64,000 nt of DNA from Sphingopyxis sp. OPL5 (GTDB lineage: Bacteria > Pseudomonadota > Alphaproteobacteria > Sphingomonadales > Sphingomonadaceae), in assembly GCF_003797775.2 (NCBI RefSeq), contig NZ_CP060725.1, positions 1,240,001-1,304,000 of the forward strand, in the 5' to 3' direction. The stretch's first letter is position 1. Each line of letters starts with the position of its first letter. Below are positions 50,483 to 59,101 of this stretch, in pieces. Made by a program: the position numbers and the translations under genes. Under the pieces are notes generated by a model. The model did no database searches. It was not told where the DNA came from and worked only from the letters and a program-made list of their open reading frames with translations.

Positions 50483-52042
50483 TCAGACCGGGATGAGCGT
50501 GCACGCGGCGCTCGACGAACCGAAGCTCGCGGTCGCGCTGTTGCAGGTCCAGCCGGTGAAGCGCGTGTCGCTGGCATCGCGCACCGCGCCGACATAGCCC
50601 GCGTTCACGAAGAAGGCGTTGATCGGGACCGGGTTGAAGGCCGGGCGGGCGGTTTCGGTGGCGCCGTTGATGAACACGTTCGACAGCGTCGGGACATAGG
50701 TCGCACTGTTGTTCGTGCCGCCGTTGAAGATCGTCGCGACCTGGTCGTTGGTGACGCCGCTGGTGCCGAGGAAGGCGCTGGCGCCGCCGCACTGCATGTT
50801 GACCGAGTCGAACTTCGGCGGCCCGGCTTCGTCGGCACCCGTGGTCTGGATCGTCGTTGCCGAGTTGATGCGGACGCACGAGATGCCGGGCGCCACGATC
50901 AGACCGTTCATCAGGCGATAGTCGGCGCCGCCGCGGATCAGCACCGACGCGGTGTTGCCCGCCGCATTGGCGCGGTGGATGAAGGTGAAGTTCGACAGCG
51001 CGACATTCTGGCGCGGGGTGGTGTCTTCGTTGCCGTTCGAGTCGATTTCGAGCATCGAGTCGCCGACCGTGCCGCCGGCGCGCTGTACCGCGAGCAGGAA
51101 CTGGACATTGCCCTTGTATCCGACGTCGGTATCGAGACCGTCATCCTCGGCGCCGGTGATCGCCAGGTTGCGCATGTTGACGCGGCCGCCGAACACTTCG
51201 ATGCCGTCGTCCGAGCTGTTGTGGACCTGGATATTTTCGATCGTGGTGCCCGAACCGACGCCCGACGGGGTCAGGCCCTGCAGCTCCTTGTCGGCGCTGA
51301 GGATGAAGCCCGAGTAGCGGATCTGGACATAGGACATGCGGCCCGAATTGTCGGCCGGCTGCGCGCCGCCATAAAGCGCGTTCGACGTGCCTTCGGTGTC
51401 GCGTTCGCACGCGGCGGTGCCCGGCGTGGCGCCCGGCGCGAGGCAGTCGGTGACCGGCGCACGGCCGAGCAGGACGACGCCGCCCCACAGCTGCGAGGTA
51501 TTGTCGTCGGCCGAACCGACGACGTTGCCGCGACCCGTGAAGATGATCGGCTGCGACGGAGTGCCGACGGCGTCGATGCGGTTGCCGCGATTGACGACCA
51601 GATAGGAAACGCCGGTCGCGCCGAAGATGGTGACGCCCGGATCGATCGTCAGCGTGACGTCGGTGTTGGTGCTGGTCGCGCCCTGGTCGGTGCCGACATC
51701 GACGCGGCCGGGGAGCGAGTAAATGACGCCGGCGACCTTGGGGATCGCGGTCGAGGCGGTGAAGCGCGCGGGGAAGCCGCAGTTGCGCCAGGTACCCTGC
51801 GGACCGGTGATGGTGCCGAGATCCGACAGCGCGGGGCCGGCGATGCTCGGGCAGCCGGCGGCAGGGGTGACGCCGGTCGGGGTCGGCGTGGGGGTCGGGG
51901 TCGGCGTGGGGGTCGGGGTCGGCGCCGGGATCACGATGACGCCTTCACCGGGCGAAGCGACACCGTCGGCACCGCAGGCGGCCAGAATAGAACAGGCCAC
52001 GCTGCTGAGCATGACCAAACGAACGCGCGCGAAAGCCGCCAT
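50483..52042 (-). CDS. Beta-helix lipoprotein with Pro-Thr linker, probable T2SS substrate
   Basis: 519 residues. A lipoprotein signal (VRLVMLSSVACSILAAC) with lipobox LAAC places the lipid on Cys23. A (Pro-Thr)8 linker follows at ~residues 40-57. The rest reads as a right-handed parallel beta-helix: repeated short strands with N/D/G turns, for example VTLTIDPGVTIFG, SYVQIRYSGF, NIQVHNSSDDGIEVFGG and NLAITGAEDDGLDTD. Eight further cysteines could form disulfides. GGAG sits eight bases before the ATG at 52042. Upstream of the TonB receptor and T2SS operon with Pho-box-like sites, it resembles in layout the phosphate-starvation lipoprotein secreted by the Caulobacter T2SS. That comparison is from memory and not tested. 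Confidence 0.8.
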   Translation of the reverse strand: MAAFARVRLVMLSSVACSILAACGADGVASPGEGVIVIPAPTPTPTPTPTPTPTPTGVTPAAGCPSIAGPALSDLGTITGPQGTWRNCGFPARFTASTAIPKVAGVIYSLPGRVDVGTDQGATSTNTDVTLTIDPGVTIFGATGVSYLVVNRGNRIDAVGTPSQPIIFTGRGNVVGSADDNTSQLWGGVVLLGRAPVTDCLAPGATPGTAACERDTEGTSNALYGGAQPADNSGRMSYVQIRYSGFILSADKELQGLTPSGVGSGTTIENIQVHNSSDDGIEVFGGRVNMRNLAITGAEDDGLDTDVGYKGNVQFLLAVQRAGGTVGDSMLEIDSNGNEDTTPRQNVALSNFTFIHRANAAGNTASVLIRGGADYRLMNGLIVAPGISCVRINSATTIQTTGADEAGPPKFDSVNMQCGGASAFLGTSGVTNDQVATIFNGGTNNSATYVPTLSNVFINGATETARPAFNPVPINAFFVNAGYVGAVRDASDTRFTGWTCNSATASFGSSSAACTLIPV

Positions 52043-52186
52043 GAAATTCTCCGTTATCCGCTGTGCGCCGCCGGATCGGTCGGCGCCCCTGCTGAAAAAT
52101 CACCGGCCGGTTCGAGAGGAGTGCCCCGCCGCGCCCCCGGTGACGCCGCCACTAGGGTGATTCGGTGACGGTCTGACGCCAGAGCG

Positions 52187-52226
52187 ATGACATTTGAGTG
52201 ACTCTTTGGAGTCGGTTTCGTGACAA
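52187..52226 (-). promoter_or_regulatory. Candidate Pho-box array upstream of the beta-helix lipoprotein
   Basis: On the minus strand GTCA-type half-sites recur at 11-base steps: GTCAC, GACTC, GTCAC, GTCAT. The best pair is GAGTCACTCAAATGTCAT (52187-52204), matching the Pho-box consensus at 12 of 18 positions. It lies about 145 bases before the lipoprotein ATG. The rest of the 318-base gap 52043-52360 holds the 5' leader and, on the other strand, the tRNA promoter region. Confidence 0.4.
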
Positions 52227-52285
52227 GCACCAAAGCGCGTCACGCGACTTGTTCGCAGCTGCGAAAATAAATGCGGCACAGCTTG

Positions 52286-52312
52286 CTTGCATCGTCCGAA
52301 AAGCTTTGCTAG
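52286..52312 (+). promoter_or_regulatory. Possible tRNA-Leu promoter
   Basis: CTTGCA (52286-52291) and TGCTAG (52307-52312) resemble -35 and -10 elements of alphaproteobacterial stable-RNA promoters, followed by a GC-rich discriminator (GCGCCCGC). Spacing of 15 is shorter than ideal. About 45 bases would separate the transcription start from the mature tRNA 5' end at 52361. Confidence 0.3.
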
Positions 52313-52360
52313 GCGCCCGCTCCTACCCGGAGCCGGACCCATTCGGCCCCATCATGATGT

Positions 52361-52447
52361 GCGGTCGTGGCGGAACTGGTAGACGCGCAACGTTGAGGTC
52401 GTTGTGGCCGAAAGGCCGTGGAAGTTCGAGTCTTCTCGACCGCACCA
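52361..52447 (+). tRNA. tRNA-Leu (anticodon GAG)
   Basis: 87 nt including an encoded CCA end. The acceptor stem is GCGGTCG paired with CGACCGC (52437-52443), followed by discriminator A and CCA. The anticodon stem CAACG/CGTTG encloses the loop TTGAGGT, giving anticodon GAG for CUC and CUU. A long variable arm (TGGCCGAAAGGCCGT region) and GTTCGAGTC T-loop confirm the leucine class II form. Confidence 0.93.
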
Positions 52448-52728
52448 CTCAGTCCTGCGGGACCTGGGAAATCAGGCATCGGAGAGATTGCAGCCGCAAC
52501 GCGGCGCAGCTCCGGGCGCTTTACCGATCGACGGCCGTTCGAACCGAACCCCTCCATGGGCCGGCGCGCGCCCTCGCCCATCTGATCAGCCAGACACGAA
52601 CCTGCCCTCTCGGCCGTGCCAGCGATGAGGACGCTCGATCGTCCTCAAGCGCTGCGCGTCATGCTCTGCGATTGCCCGTGTCGACATGATCGACCATTGC
52701 CGACAGGCTAGGCGACAAAGCCCGGGGT
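52448..52728. other. Gap without recognisable gene after tRNA-Leu
   Basis: About 280 bases between the tRNA and the crotonase stop. Frames in this stretch are short and have no start/RBS support, no strong hairpin with a T-tract was found, and I see no integrase remnant or repeat of the tRNA 3' end. It is the boundary between the core-like genes to the left and the catabolic cluster to the right. Confidence 0.5.
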
Positions 52729-53532
52729 TCAACGCGCGCCCTGCGTCCATCGCGGCCTTCGCTTTTCGATAAAGGCGACCGCCGCCTCGCGATGGTCGGG
52801 ATGGGCGCGTGCCAGCAGAAAATTATCGCTTTCGATTTCGATCGCCTCGTCTCTCGAGACCGTGGCGGCCGCCCGAAAATTCATCTTCACCTGCGCAAGC
52901 GCCATAGGCGACATCGAGGCGATGTCTTGCGCGAGCGTCAGCCCGGCTTGCTGAAGACCATCATCGGCATGAACCTCGGCAATCAAACCGAGCGTCAGGG
53001 CCTCGCTTGCCGAAAGCCGCTTGGCCGACAGCGCGAAATAGAGCGCCCTCGAAGGTCCCAATATCCTGTTGAGGCTCCAGCAGGCCGCAAGGTCACCTGC
53101 CAGGGCGATCCGGGGATAAGCGAAGGCGAATTTGGCGGCGTGGCTCGCGAGCCGTATGTCGCAAGCGGCGGCCAGCGCCAGCCCGCCCCCTGCCGCGGCG
53201 CCATTCACGAGTGCGATCGTCGGCTTGGTGGCGTTCATGAGCGCGAGGCAGCCCGAAGCCGACCGCGCGAGAAGAGCGCTGGTTTCCGCGTCGGGCCGCG
53301 CCGCGTCGAGTCCGGCAATCAAACCGCCGATGTCGCCGCCAGCCGAAAATGTCTTACCACTGCCGGTCAACAGGATCGCGCCGACGGCGTCATCGCTTTC
53401 GGCGTCGGCGATGCTGCTGTGAATGGCCAGGCCGAGCTCGGGCGACACGGGATGCCGGCCGCAATCGCTTTCCAGCGTCAGTTTGAGAACGCGGCCGTGG
53501 CGCGATTTGGAAAGAGAGGTGGTACTGGTCAT
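52729..53532 (-). CDS. Enoyl-CoA hydratase/isomerase (crotonase) family protein
   Basis: 267 residues with the crotonase fold: oxyanion-hole segments TFSAGGDIGGL and VNGAAAGGGLALAAACDIRLAS. The two glutamates of true enoyl-CoA hydratases appear to be replaced (YPRI and ALYFAL at those places). An aspartate in LAGDLAACWSL lies where PaaG-type isomerases have their catalytic Asp, so isomerisation or another CoA-ester reaction is likelier than hydration. It is downstream of two acyl-CoA ligase genes but is separated from them by a strong terminator at 53601-53633, so it probably has its own promoter. Confidence 0.85.
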   Translation of the reverse strand: MTSTTSLSKSRHGRVLKLTLESDCGRHPVSPELGLAIHSSIADAESDDAVGAILLTGSGKTFSAGGDIGGLIAGLDAARPDAETSALLARSASGCLALMNATKPTIALVNGAAAGGGLALAAACDIRLASHAAKFAFAYPRIALAGDLAACWSLNRILGPSRALYFALSAKRLSASEALTLGLIAEVHADDGLQQAGLTLAQDIASMSPMALAQVKMNFRAAATVSRDEAIEIESDNFLLARAHPDHREAAVAFIEKRRPRWTQGAR

Positions 53533-53600
53533 GGCCTTCCCCGCCTTTGGATGCGTATCAGATGGAGCCGATCGTCGATCCCGCCGTCCAGACGCACGCC

Positions 53601-53633
53601 AAAAAATTGCCGGCGAGCACCGCTCGCCGGCAA
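53601..53633 (-). terminator. Rho-independent terminator after the acyl-CoA ligase operon
   Basis: On the minus strand a perfect 11-bp stem (TTGCCGGCGAG/CTCGCCGGCAA, 53607-53617 with 53623-53633, 5-base loop) is followed directly by six Ts (53601-53606). It lies 23 bases past the ligase stop at 53656. Confidence 0.9.
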
Positions 53634-53655
53634 GGTTGGATGCTCGCTATATCCA

Positions 53656-55176
53656 TCACCCCGCAAGACGCAGCATATGCTTCAGCACTTTGCCGGTCGC
53701 ATTGCGGGGCAGCTCCGTCACGATCGTCAGGCGTTCGGGGGTCTTTTGCTTCGCGATGCCCGCCGCGGAGAAATGCGCGCGCAGCCCCTCGAAATCGAGC
53801 GTGGCGCCGGGCTTCAGCACGACGCAGGCGCGGACGATCTCACCCATCCGGTCGTCGGGCGCCGCGACCGCCGCAGCGTCGGCAATCGCCGGATGCGTCA
53901 GCAGCACCGCTTCGACTTCCTTCGACGAGATATTCTCGCCGCCGCGGATGATGATGTCCTTCTTGCGGTCGGTGATGTGAAGATAGCCCTCGGCATCGAG
54001 GCGGCCGATATCGCCGGTCCGGAACCAGCCCCCCGGCAGGAAAGCCGCGTCGTTCAATACCGGGTCGAGGTAGCCGAGAAACAGGTCCGGGCCGCGGGTG
54101 CAGATTTCGCCCTCTTCGCCGGATGCGACGTCGACGCCTGCGTCGTCGACGAAGCGGAGCGTCGTACCGGGCGTCGGCCGCCCCTCGGTATGAAGCTGCT
54201 TTTCGACCGGATCGTCGACCACGCCCGAGGTGACCGTCGGATGTTCGCTCGACCCGTAACAATGATAGACCGCCAGGCCCTGTGCCCGACACCGTTCGAC
54301 CAGCGACGCCGGAACCGGCGCCGCGCCGACCAGATATTGTTCGAGCGACGACAGGTCACGGCCCTCGGTCCCCGCCGCGGCGATGGTGCCCGACAGGTGA
54401 AAGGGCGTTCCCGACGATGTCGTCACCCGGTGGGTCTCGATGAGGCCGGCCGCAACCGCGGCGTCCCAATGATCCATCAGGACGAGCGGCACCGCGTCGC
54501 ACAGGAAGCGGTACATCGCCAGCGCGCCCGCGACATGACCCGGCGGCCAGGGCGAGAGCACGACCTCCTGCTTCCCCCGCGCCCGCAGCGCCCGCATCGA
54601 AGCGAGTTCGGCCAGCAAGCCAGTGGCCGAGTGCATGACCCCTTTCGGCGCCGCGGTCGTTCCCGAGGTATAGACGAGGAGCGCCATGTCCTGGGGATCG
54701 CACGGCACCGTGTCGGCAATCATGCCCTCGGTTTCGAGCCGGTCGAACTCCGGCCCGACCGTCACATGATGCCGCAGCGCCGGAAGATCACCACAGGTGC
54801 CGATCAGCGCGGCGAAATCGACGCCGCGAAAGCGTTCGGGGGTGAACAGCCATTTCGCACCCGACTGGCGCAGGATGAAACCCAGCTCGGTCGCGCCATA
54901 GATGGTCACGATCGGAAGCAGTACCGCGCCCGACTGCGCGGCGGCGACGGCTACGACCAGCCATTCGCGCCAGTTGGGCAGCATCGCGGCGACGACGTCG
55001 CCCTTCGCGACCCCCGCATCGGACAGCCGCGTCCCCATCCGTCGCCCTGCCGCCACGACCTCGGCCAGCGTGGTATGACTCGGCTGCCCGTCAGACGCGA
55101 CAACGAGCGGGGTGCCCGGCGCGCGGGCCTCGGCTTCCAGGATCGCCCCGATCAGGCTGCCAGGCACCGCCGCCAT
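53656..55176 (-). CDS. AMP-dependent acyl-CoA synthetase (first of two)
   Basis: 506-residue ANL-family ligase that activates a carboxylic acid to its CoA thioester through an acyl-AMP. Motifs: LLVYTSGTTAAPKGVMHS (P-loop-like), HCYGSSEH, GWFRTGDIGRLD, DRKKDIIIRGGENIS, and the C-terminal catalytic Lys in PRNATGKVLK. The substrate is not readable from sequence; cyclohexanecarboxylate, aromatic and terpenoid acids are all used by relatives. It begins one base after the stop of the upstream ligase gene, so they are co-transcribed. Confidence 0.9.
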   Translation of the reverse strand: MAAVPGSLIGAILEAEARAPGTPLVVASDGQPSHTTLAEVVAAGRRMGTRLSDAGVAKGDVVAAMLPNWREWLVVAVAAAQSGAVLLPIVTIYGATELGFILRQSGAKWLFTPERFRGVDFAALIGTCGDLPALRHHVTVGPEFDRLETEGMIADTVPCDPQDMALLVYTSGTTAAPKGVMHSATGLLAELASMRALRARGKQEVVLSPWPPGHVAGALAMYRFLCDAVPLVLMDHWDAAVAAGLIETHRVTTSSGTPFHLSGTIAAAGTEGRDLSSLEQYLVGAAPVPASLVERCRAQGLAVYHCYGSSEHPTVTSGVVDDPVEKQLHTEGRPTPGTTLRFVDDAGVDVASGEEGEICTRGPDLFLGYLDPVLNDAAFLPGGWFRTGDIGRLDAEGYLHITDRKKDIIIRGGENISSKEVEAVLLTHPAIADAAAVAAPDDRMGEIVRACVVLKPGATLDFEGLRAHFSAAGIAKQKTPERLTIVTELPRNATGKVLKHMLRLAG

Positions 55177-55177
55177 C

Positions 55178-56731
55178 TCAGGCGACCCGCCGTGCGAAAC
55201 CCGCCCAATAGCGTTCGCGAATCTCGCGCTTGTAGAGCTTGCCGGTTTCGTGGCGCGGCAGCTCGGCCTCGAAATCGATGCTGCGCGGGCATTTGACCGC
55301 GCTCAACCGTTCGCGGCAATAAGCGATCAGCTCGGCCTCGAGCTCGGGTCCGGCATCGGCCGGGTCGCGCGGCTGGACGACGGCCTTCACCTCTTCGCCC
55401 ATCTCGGCGCTCGGCACGCCGATGACCGCGACATCGGCGACCTTCGGGTGGACGGTCAGCAGATTCTCGATCTCCTGCGGATAGATGTTCACCCCGCCCG
55501 AGATGATCATGAAGCTCTTGCGGTCGGTCAGGAACAGATAGCCGTCGGCGTCGAGATAGCCGATGTCGCCGAGCGCCGACCAGCCCGGCTCGGTCGGGTG
55601 CCGCGAATCGCGCGTCTTCTCGGCATCGTTCAGATATTGGAAGTTCCAGCCGCCCTCGAAATAGATCAGGCCCTGTTCACCGGCTGGAAGCTCGCGCCCC
55701 TCGTCGTCGCAGATATGGATCACACCCCAATCGGCGCGCCCGACCGATCCCTTCTTGCGGAGCCATTCCTCAGAGGTGATGAAGGTCGAGCCATTGCCTT
55801 CCGAACCGCCATAATATTCGTAGATGATCGGTCCGAGCCAGTCGATCATCTGGTCCTTGACCTCGATCGGGCAAGGCGCGGCGGCGTGGATGACGTGGGT
55901 CAGCGACGACACGTCGGCTGCGGCCCGCTGCTGTTCGGGCAGCCGCAGCATGCGCAGGAACATCGTCGGTACCATCTGGGTCACTGTGACCCGATAGGTC
56001 GCGATCGCCGCGAGCGCGGCTTCGGGGGTGAAGCGCGGCATCAGGACGACGGTCGCACCCAGCCGCTGCGCGGCGGTCGAGATCGCGAGCGGCGCGGTGT
56101 GGTACAGCGGCGCCGGTGACAGATAGATGCTGTGCGGGCACGTCCCATAACGATTGGCCTGCCGCTCGGCGAGCATGTGCGGTTCGGTCGCCGGCCCGCC
56201 CGTCAGCGGCAGGCGGATGCCCTTGGGGCGGCCGGTCGTTCCCGACGAATAGACCATGTGAAAGCCCGCACTTTCATCGGCGATCGGATCGGCCGGAAAG
56301 TCCGCGATGGCATCCCAGCCGGGCAGCGTTCCGTGCCCCGCACCCAACGCATAGATATGCCGCAAATCAGGTGCGCTTGCGCTCGCGACGTCGAGGAAGG
56401 CGCCCAGTTCGGCGATGTCCCCGCTCGTGACCAGCAACCGCGAGCTCGAATCGCGCAGGATATAAGCGACCTCCTCTACCGTCAGCTTGGTCGAAATCGG
56501 GGTGATATAGAGGCCGGCCCGCTGCGCGGCCCAGTAGATCTCGTAATATTCGAGGACATTGGGAAGCCAGATCGCGATGGTATCGCCGGCCTGGATGCCG
56601 AGGCTACGCAGGAAATGCGCGCCGCGGTTAGCGCGCTGCTCGAGCGTGCCATAGGTCAGGGTCTCCCCCGTGTCCGACCGGATCGCGGCGGCCTGATCGG
56701 GGTTGCGGGCGGCGTGAATTCTGGGATGCAT
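55178..56731 (-). CDS. AMP-dependent acyl-CoA synthetase (second)
   Basis: 517 residues, a diverged paralogue of its neighbour. Motifs: HMVYSSGTTGRPKGIRLPL, YEYYGGSEGNG, GWSALGDIGYLDADGY, DRKSFMIISGGVNIYPQEIE and the Lys of ETGKLYKREIRERYWAG. The N-terminus (HPRIHAARNPDQAAAIRSDTGETLTYG) matches the FadD3/FadD13-like acyl-CoA ligases seen in side-chain and ring degradation clusters. It lies 52 bases downstream of the TonB-receptor stop and is probably in the same operon. Confidence 0.9.
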   Translation of the reverse strand: MHPRIHAARNPDQAAAIRSDTGETLTYGTLEQRANRGAHFLRSLGIQAGDTIAIWLPNVLEYYEIYWAAQRAGLYITPISTKLTVEEVAYILRDSSSRLLVTSGDIAELGAFLDVASASAPDLRHIYALGAGHGTLPGWDAIADFPADPIADESAGFHMVYSSGTTGRPKGIRLPLTGGPATEPHMLAERQANRYGTCPHSIYLSPAPLYHTAPLAISTAAQRLGATVVLMPRFTPEAALAAIATYRVTVTQMVPTMFLRMLRLPEQQRAAADVSSLTHVIHAAAPCPIEVKDQMIDWLGPIIYEYYGGSEGNGSTFITSEEWLRKKGSVGRADWGVIHICDDEGRELPAGEQGLIYFEGGWNFQYLNDAEKTRDSRHPTEPGWSALGDIGYLDADGYLFLTDRKSFMIISGGVNIYPQEIENLLTVHPKVADVAVIGVPSAEMGEEVKAVVQPRDPADAGPELEAELIAYCRERLSAVKCPRSIDFEAELPRHETGKLYKREIRERYWAGFARRVA

Positions 56732-56783
56732 CGACTATCCTCTAGGCAAAGGCGCCGCGCGGCTCGCGCGCGGCGCCTCCATA

Positions 56784-58955
56784 TCAGAAATTATAGCTGG
56801 CAGAGATGCCGTAGGTGACCGGCTGCGCCCAGGCGATCGCATCGCGCGCCGACGATTCCGACCGCGAGGTCGCATATTTGGTGTCGGTCAGATTGCGGCC
56901 CCAGATCGACAGGCGCAACTGATCGTTGGGCGAATAGGAAATGTCGGCGTCGACCGTGAAGTAGGACGGCTGCGAAATGCGTTCCTGGAAGGAATAATTG
57001 ATCTTGCTCGACCAATAGGGGCGCACGCCGAAGCTGATCTTGCTGCCACCCGCGAGTTCGAGGTGATAATTGGCGCCCGCGCTGATGGTGAACTCGGGCG
57101 CGCGCAGCAGCTTGTTGCCGCTGGCATCGACGTTGACCTGGGCGTTGCCGCAATTGAGGTCAGGGCATGGCGTGCCGTTCGTCAGCGTCGTCCGCGGGAA
57201 GAAGGCGGGCGCGCCGGGGAAGCTCTTGAAGCGCGCGTGCGTCCAGGCGAACCCTGCACGCAGGTCGAAATTGTCGGCGGGACGCCATGTCGCGTCGCTC
57301 TCGATCCCGTGGACGCGGGCGCGCGCCGCGTTGAACAGCCGGCTGACCCCCGACGTATAGTCATAGGCGGTCACCTGGATGTCGCGATAATCATAGTGAT
57401 AGGCGGCGATGTTGAAGTCGATCGCGCGGCTCGCCGATTTGAAGCCCGCTTCATAAGCGGTGATTTTTTCCGGACGTACCGGCGTGGTGCTCGGTGACGA
57501 CAGATTATAGGTGCCGCTCTTGAAGCCCTGGCTGAACGTCGCATAGAGGTTGCTGCGCGGCCCGACGTCGACGCGGAGGCCCGCGCGCGGCGTCCAGCTG
57601 GTATAGGTGACGTCGGTATCGACGGTATAGGCGCCGCCCGGAAAGCCGCGCTGGAACCCGCGCTTTTCCTTGCTGTAGCGCAGCCCGGCGATGAGCGACA
57701 CCGGACCCAGGTCATAGGTCCCGTCGGCAAAGCCCGAGATGCTGTTGCTGGTGATCCGCGCGCGATAGAAGGGATTGCCGTTGAGGCGCCAATTCTCCGA
57801 TCCGGCGGCGTTCCAGTAATAATAGAGGCCTGCAACCCACGAGAAATCGCCACCGGATGGCGAGGTCAGGTTGATTTCCTGGCTGAAGCTTTCGTTGAAC
57901 TGGTCGTAAGTCGCGAAGGACGACGGCGCGTAGCTCGAGTCGAGGTCGGCGTCGATGAAGTCCTGTTCGTCGATATAGCCGCTGATCGTGTTGAGCGTCG
58001 CAAAGCCCAGGTCGATCTCGCTGCGCAGCGACACCGTGTTGACCTTGGCCTCAATCCGCGTCGCGATTTCCTGCGACGACGTGCCGCGCTCGACGGCGAT
58101 CGGTCCTGAATTGGGGAAATTCCGCCCGACCGAATTGCCGTTGAGCGTCGTATAGGTCAGCCCCGACGGATCCTTGGTTTCGGTATGCGACGCCGCGAGG
58201 ATGAACCGCACCGCGTCGCTCGGCTCGAAAAGCAGCTTGCCGCGAATGTCGAAGCTCGATTGCTCGCCCCGGCGCTCCCCGGTCCGCAGGTCGCGGATGA
58301 ACCCGTTGGTATGGCGGCGATAGACCGAAATATCGGCGGCGAGGGTGTCGGTGAGGCCGGTCGAGGCATAGGCGCTGAGCTTATATTCGTTAAAGCGACC
58401 GAAGCTCGCGAACGCCTTGCCGGTCGGCGTGAACGACGGGGTCAACGTCGTCAAGAGCAAGGCGCCGCCGGTCGCGTTGCGGCCGAACAGCGTGCCCTGC
58501 GGCCCCTTCAGCACCTGCACCGATTCGAGGTTGACCAGGTCGAACATCGCGCCCGTCTGGCTCGCGAAATAAACCCCGTCGACATAGACGGCGATGTTCG
58601 ATTCGGCGCCGCCGCCCTGGACGCTCGCGCCGATCCCGCGCACCGTGGGCTGCACATAGGCACCGGTCTTGTTGATCAGCACGCCCGGCGCCTGCCGCGT
58701 CAGGTCCTCGATCCCGTTGACTCCGGCCTGGGCCAGCGCCTCGCCGCTGATCGCGACGACCGATGCCGGGACATCGACGAGGCGTTCCGAGCGGCGCTGC
58801 GCGGTCACGATGATGTCGCCATCGCCCGCTGCGGCTGCGCCTTCGTCCGGCGCCGGGCTGGCGACGGAGGTTTCGTCGTTCATCTGCGCCGCGGCCGGCG
58901 CGGCGACCGCGAGCGTGGCAGCAATGCCGGCAATTCCCAGAACCGTCTTCGTCAT
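56784..58955 (-). CDS. TonB-dependent receptor of the catabolic cluster
   Basis: 723 residues. Signal peptide (TKTVLGIAGIAATLAVAAPAAA), then DIIVTAQRRSERLVDVPASV, the conserved start of the plug domain. PTVRGIGASVQGGGAESNIAVYVDGVYFAS and GPQGTLFGRNATGGALL complete the plug. The barrel ends NLTDTKYATS...GISASYNF with a terminal Phe. ATG 58955 is chosen because GGGAGAG lies upstream and the signal peptide starts there. It is the first gene of the operon running through both ligases, divergent from the GntR gene, and likely imports the substrate they activate. Confidence 0.92.
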   Translation of the reverse strand: MTKTVLGIAGIAATLAVAAPAAAQMNDETSVASPAPDEGAAAAGDGDIIVTAQRRSERLVDVPASVVAISGEALAQAGVNGIEDLTRQAPGVLINKTGAYVQPTVRGIGASVQGGGAESNIAVYVDGVYFASQTGAMFDLVNLESVQVLKGPQGTLFGRNATGGALLLTTLTPSFTPTGKAFASFGRFNEYKLSAYASTGLTDTLAADISVYRRHTNGFIRDLRTGERRGEQSSFDIRGKLLFEPSDAVRFILAASHTETKDPSGLTYTTLNGNSVGRNFPNSGPIAVERGTSSQEIATRIEAKVNTVSLRSEIDLGFATLNTISGYIDEQDFIDADLDSSYAPSSFATYDQFNESFSQEINLTSPSGGDFSWVAGLYYYWNAAGSENWRLNGNPFYRARITSNSISGFADGTYDLGPVSLIAGLRYSKEKRGFQRGFPGGAYTVDTDVTYTSWTPRAGLRVDVGPRSNLYATFSQGFKSGTYNLSSPSTTPVRPEKITAYEAGFKSASRAIDFNIAAYHYDYRDIQVTAYDYTSGVSRLFNAARARVHGIESDATWRPADNFDLRAGFAWTHARFKSFPGAPAFFPRTTLTNGTPCPDLNCGNAQVNVDASGNKLLRAPEFTISAGANYHLELAGGSKISFGVRPYWSSKINYSFQERISQPSYFTVDADISYSPNDQLRLSIWGRNLTDTKYATSRSESSARDAIAWAQPVTYGISASYNF

Positions 58956-59022
58956 CGTCTCTCTCCCATCCTGCCGGTCAACCACGCCGGCTTGGCGTGC
59001 TTCAAATGCCATACGCCATAAT

Positions 59023-59048
59023 TGTCAAGCGATTTAGATTTAATCGCT
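59023..59048. promoter_or_regulatory. Divergent promoter/operator between TonB receptor and GntR gene
   Basis: AGCGATT-N7-AATCGCT (59028-59048) is a perfect 7-bp inverted repeat. A TTGACA (minus strand, 59023-59028) abuts it and would serve as -35 for the receptor operon. Half-sites AATCGCT (59887-59893) and ATCGCT (59910-59915) recur before the MFS gene, so one regulator could control both. Confidence 0.5.
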
Positions 59049-59101
59049 ATCGATATACCATAGTGTTTGTCACATTCGACGAGCGACCTTATGGCTCTGC
59101 A

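Noticed and set aside
47973..50597. 874-codon plus-strand frame opposite the TonB receptor
   Set aside because: The receptor's plug and barrel motifs lie on the minus strand; this frame is a compositional shadow.
52361..52728. Proven genomic-island attachment site at tRNA-Leu
   Set aside because: No integrase, no direct repeat of the tRNA 3' end and no composition break strong enough to claim it; kept only as a low-scored inference.
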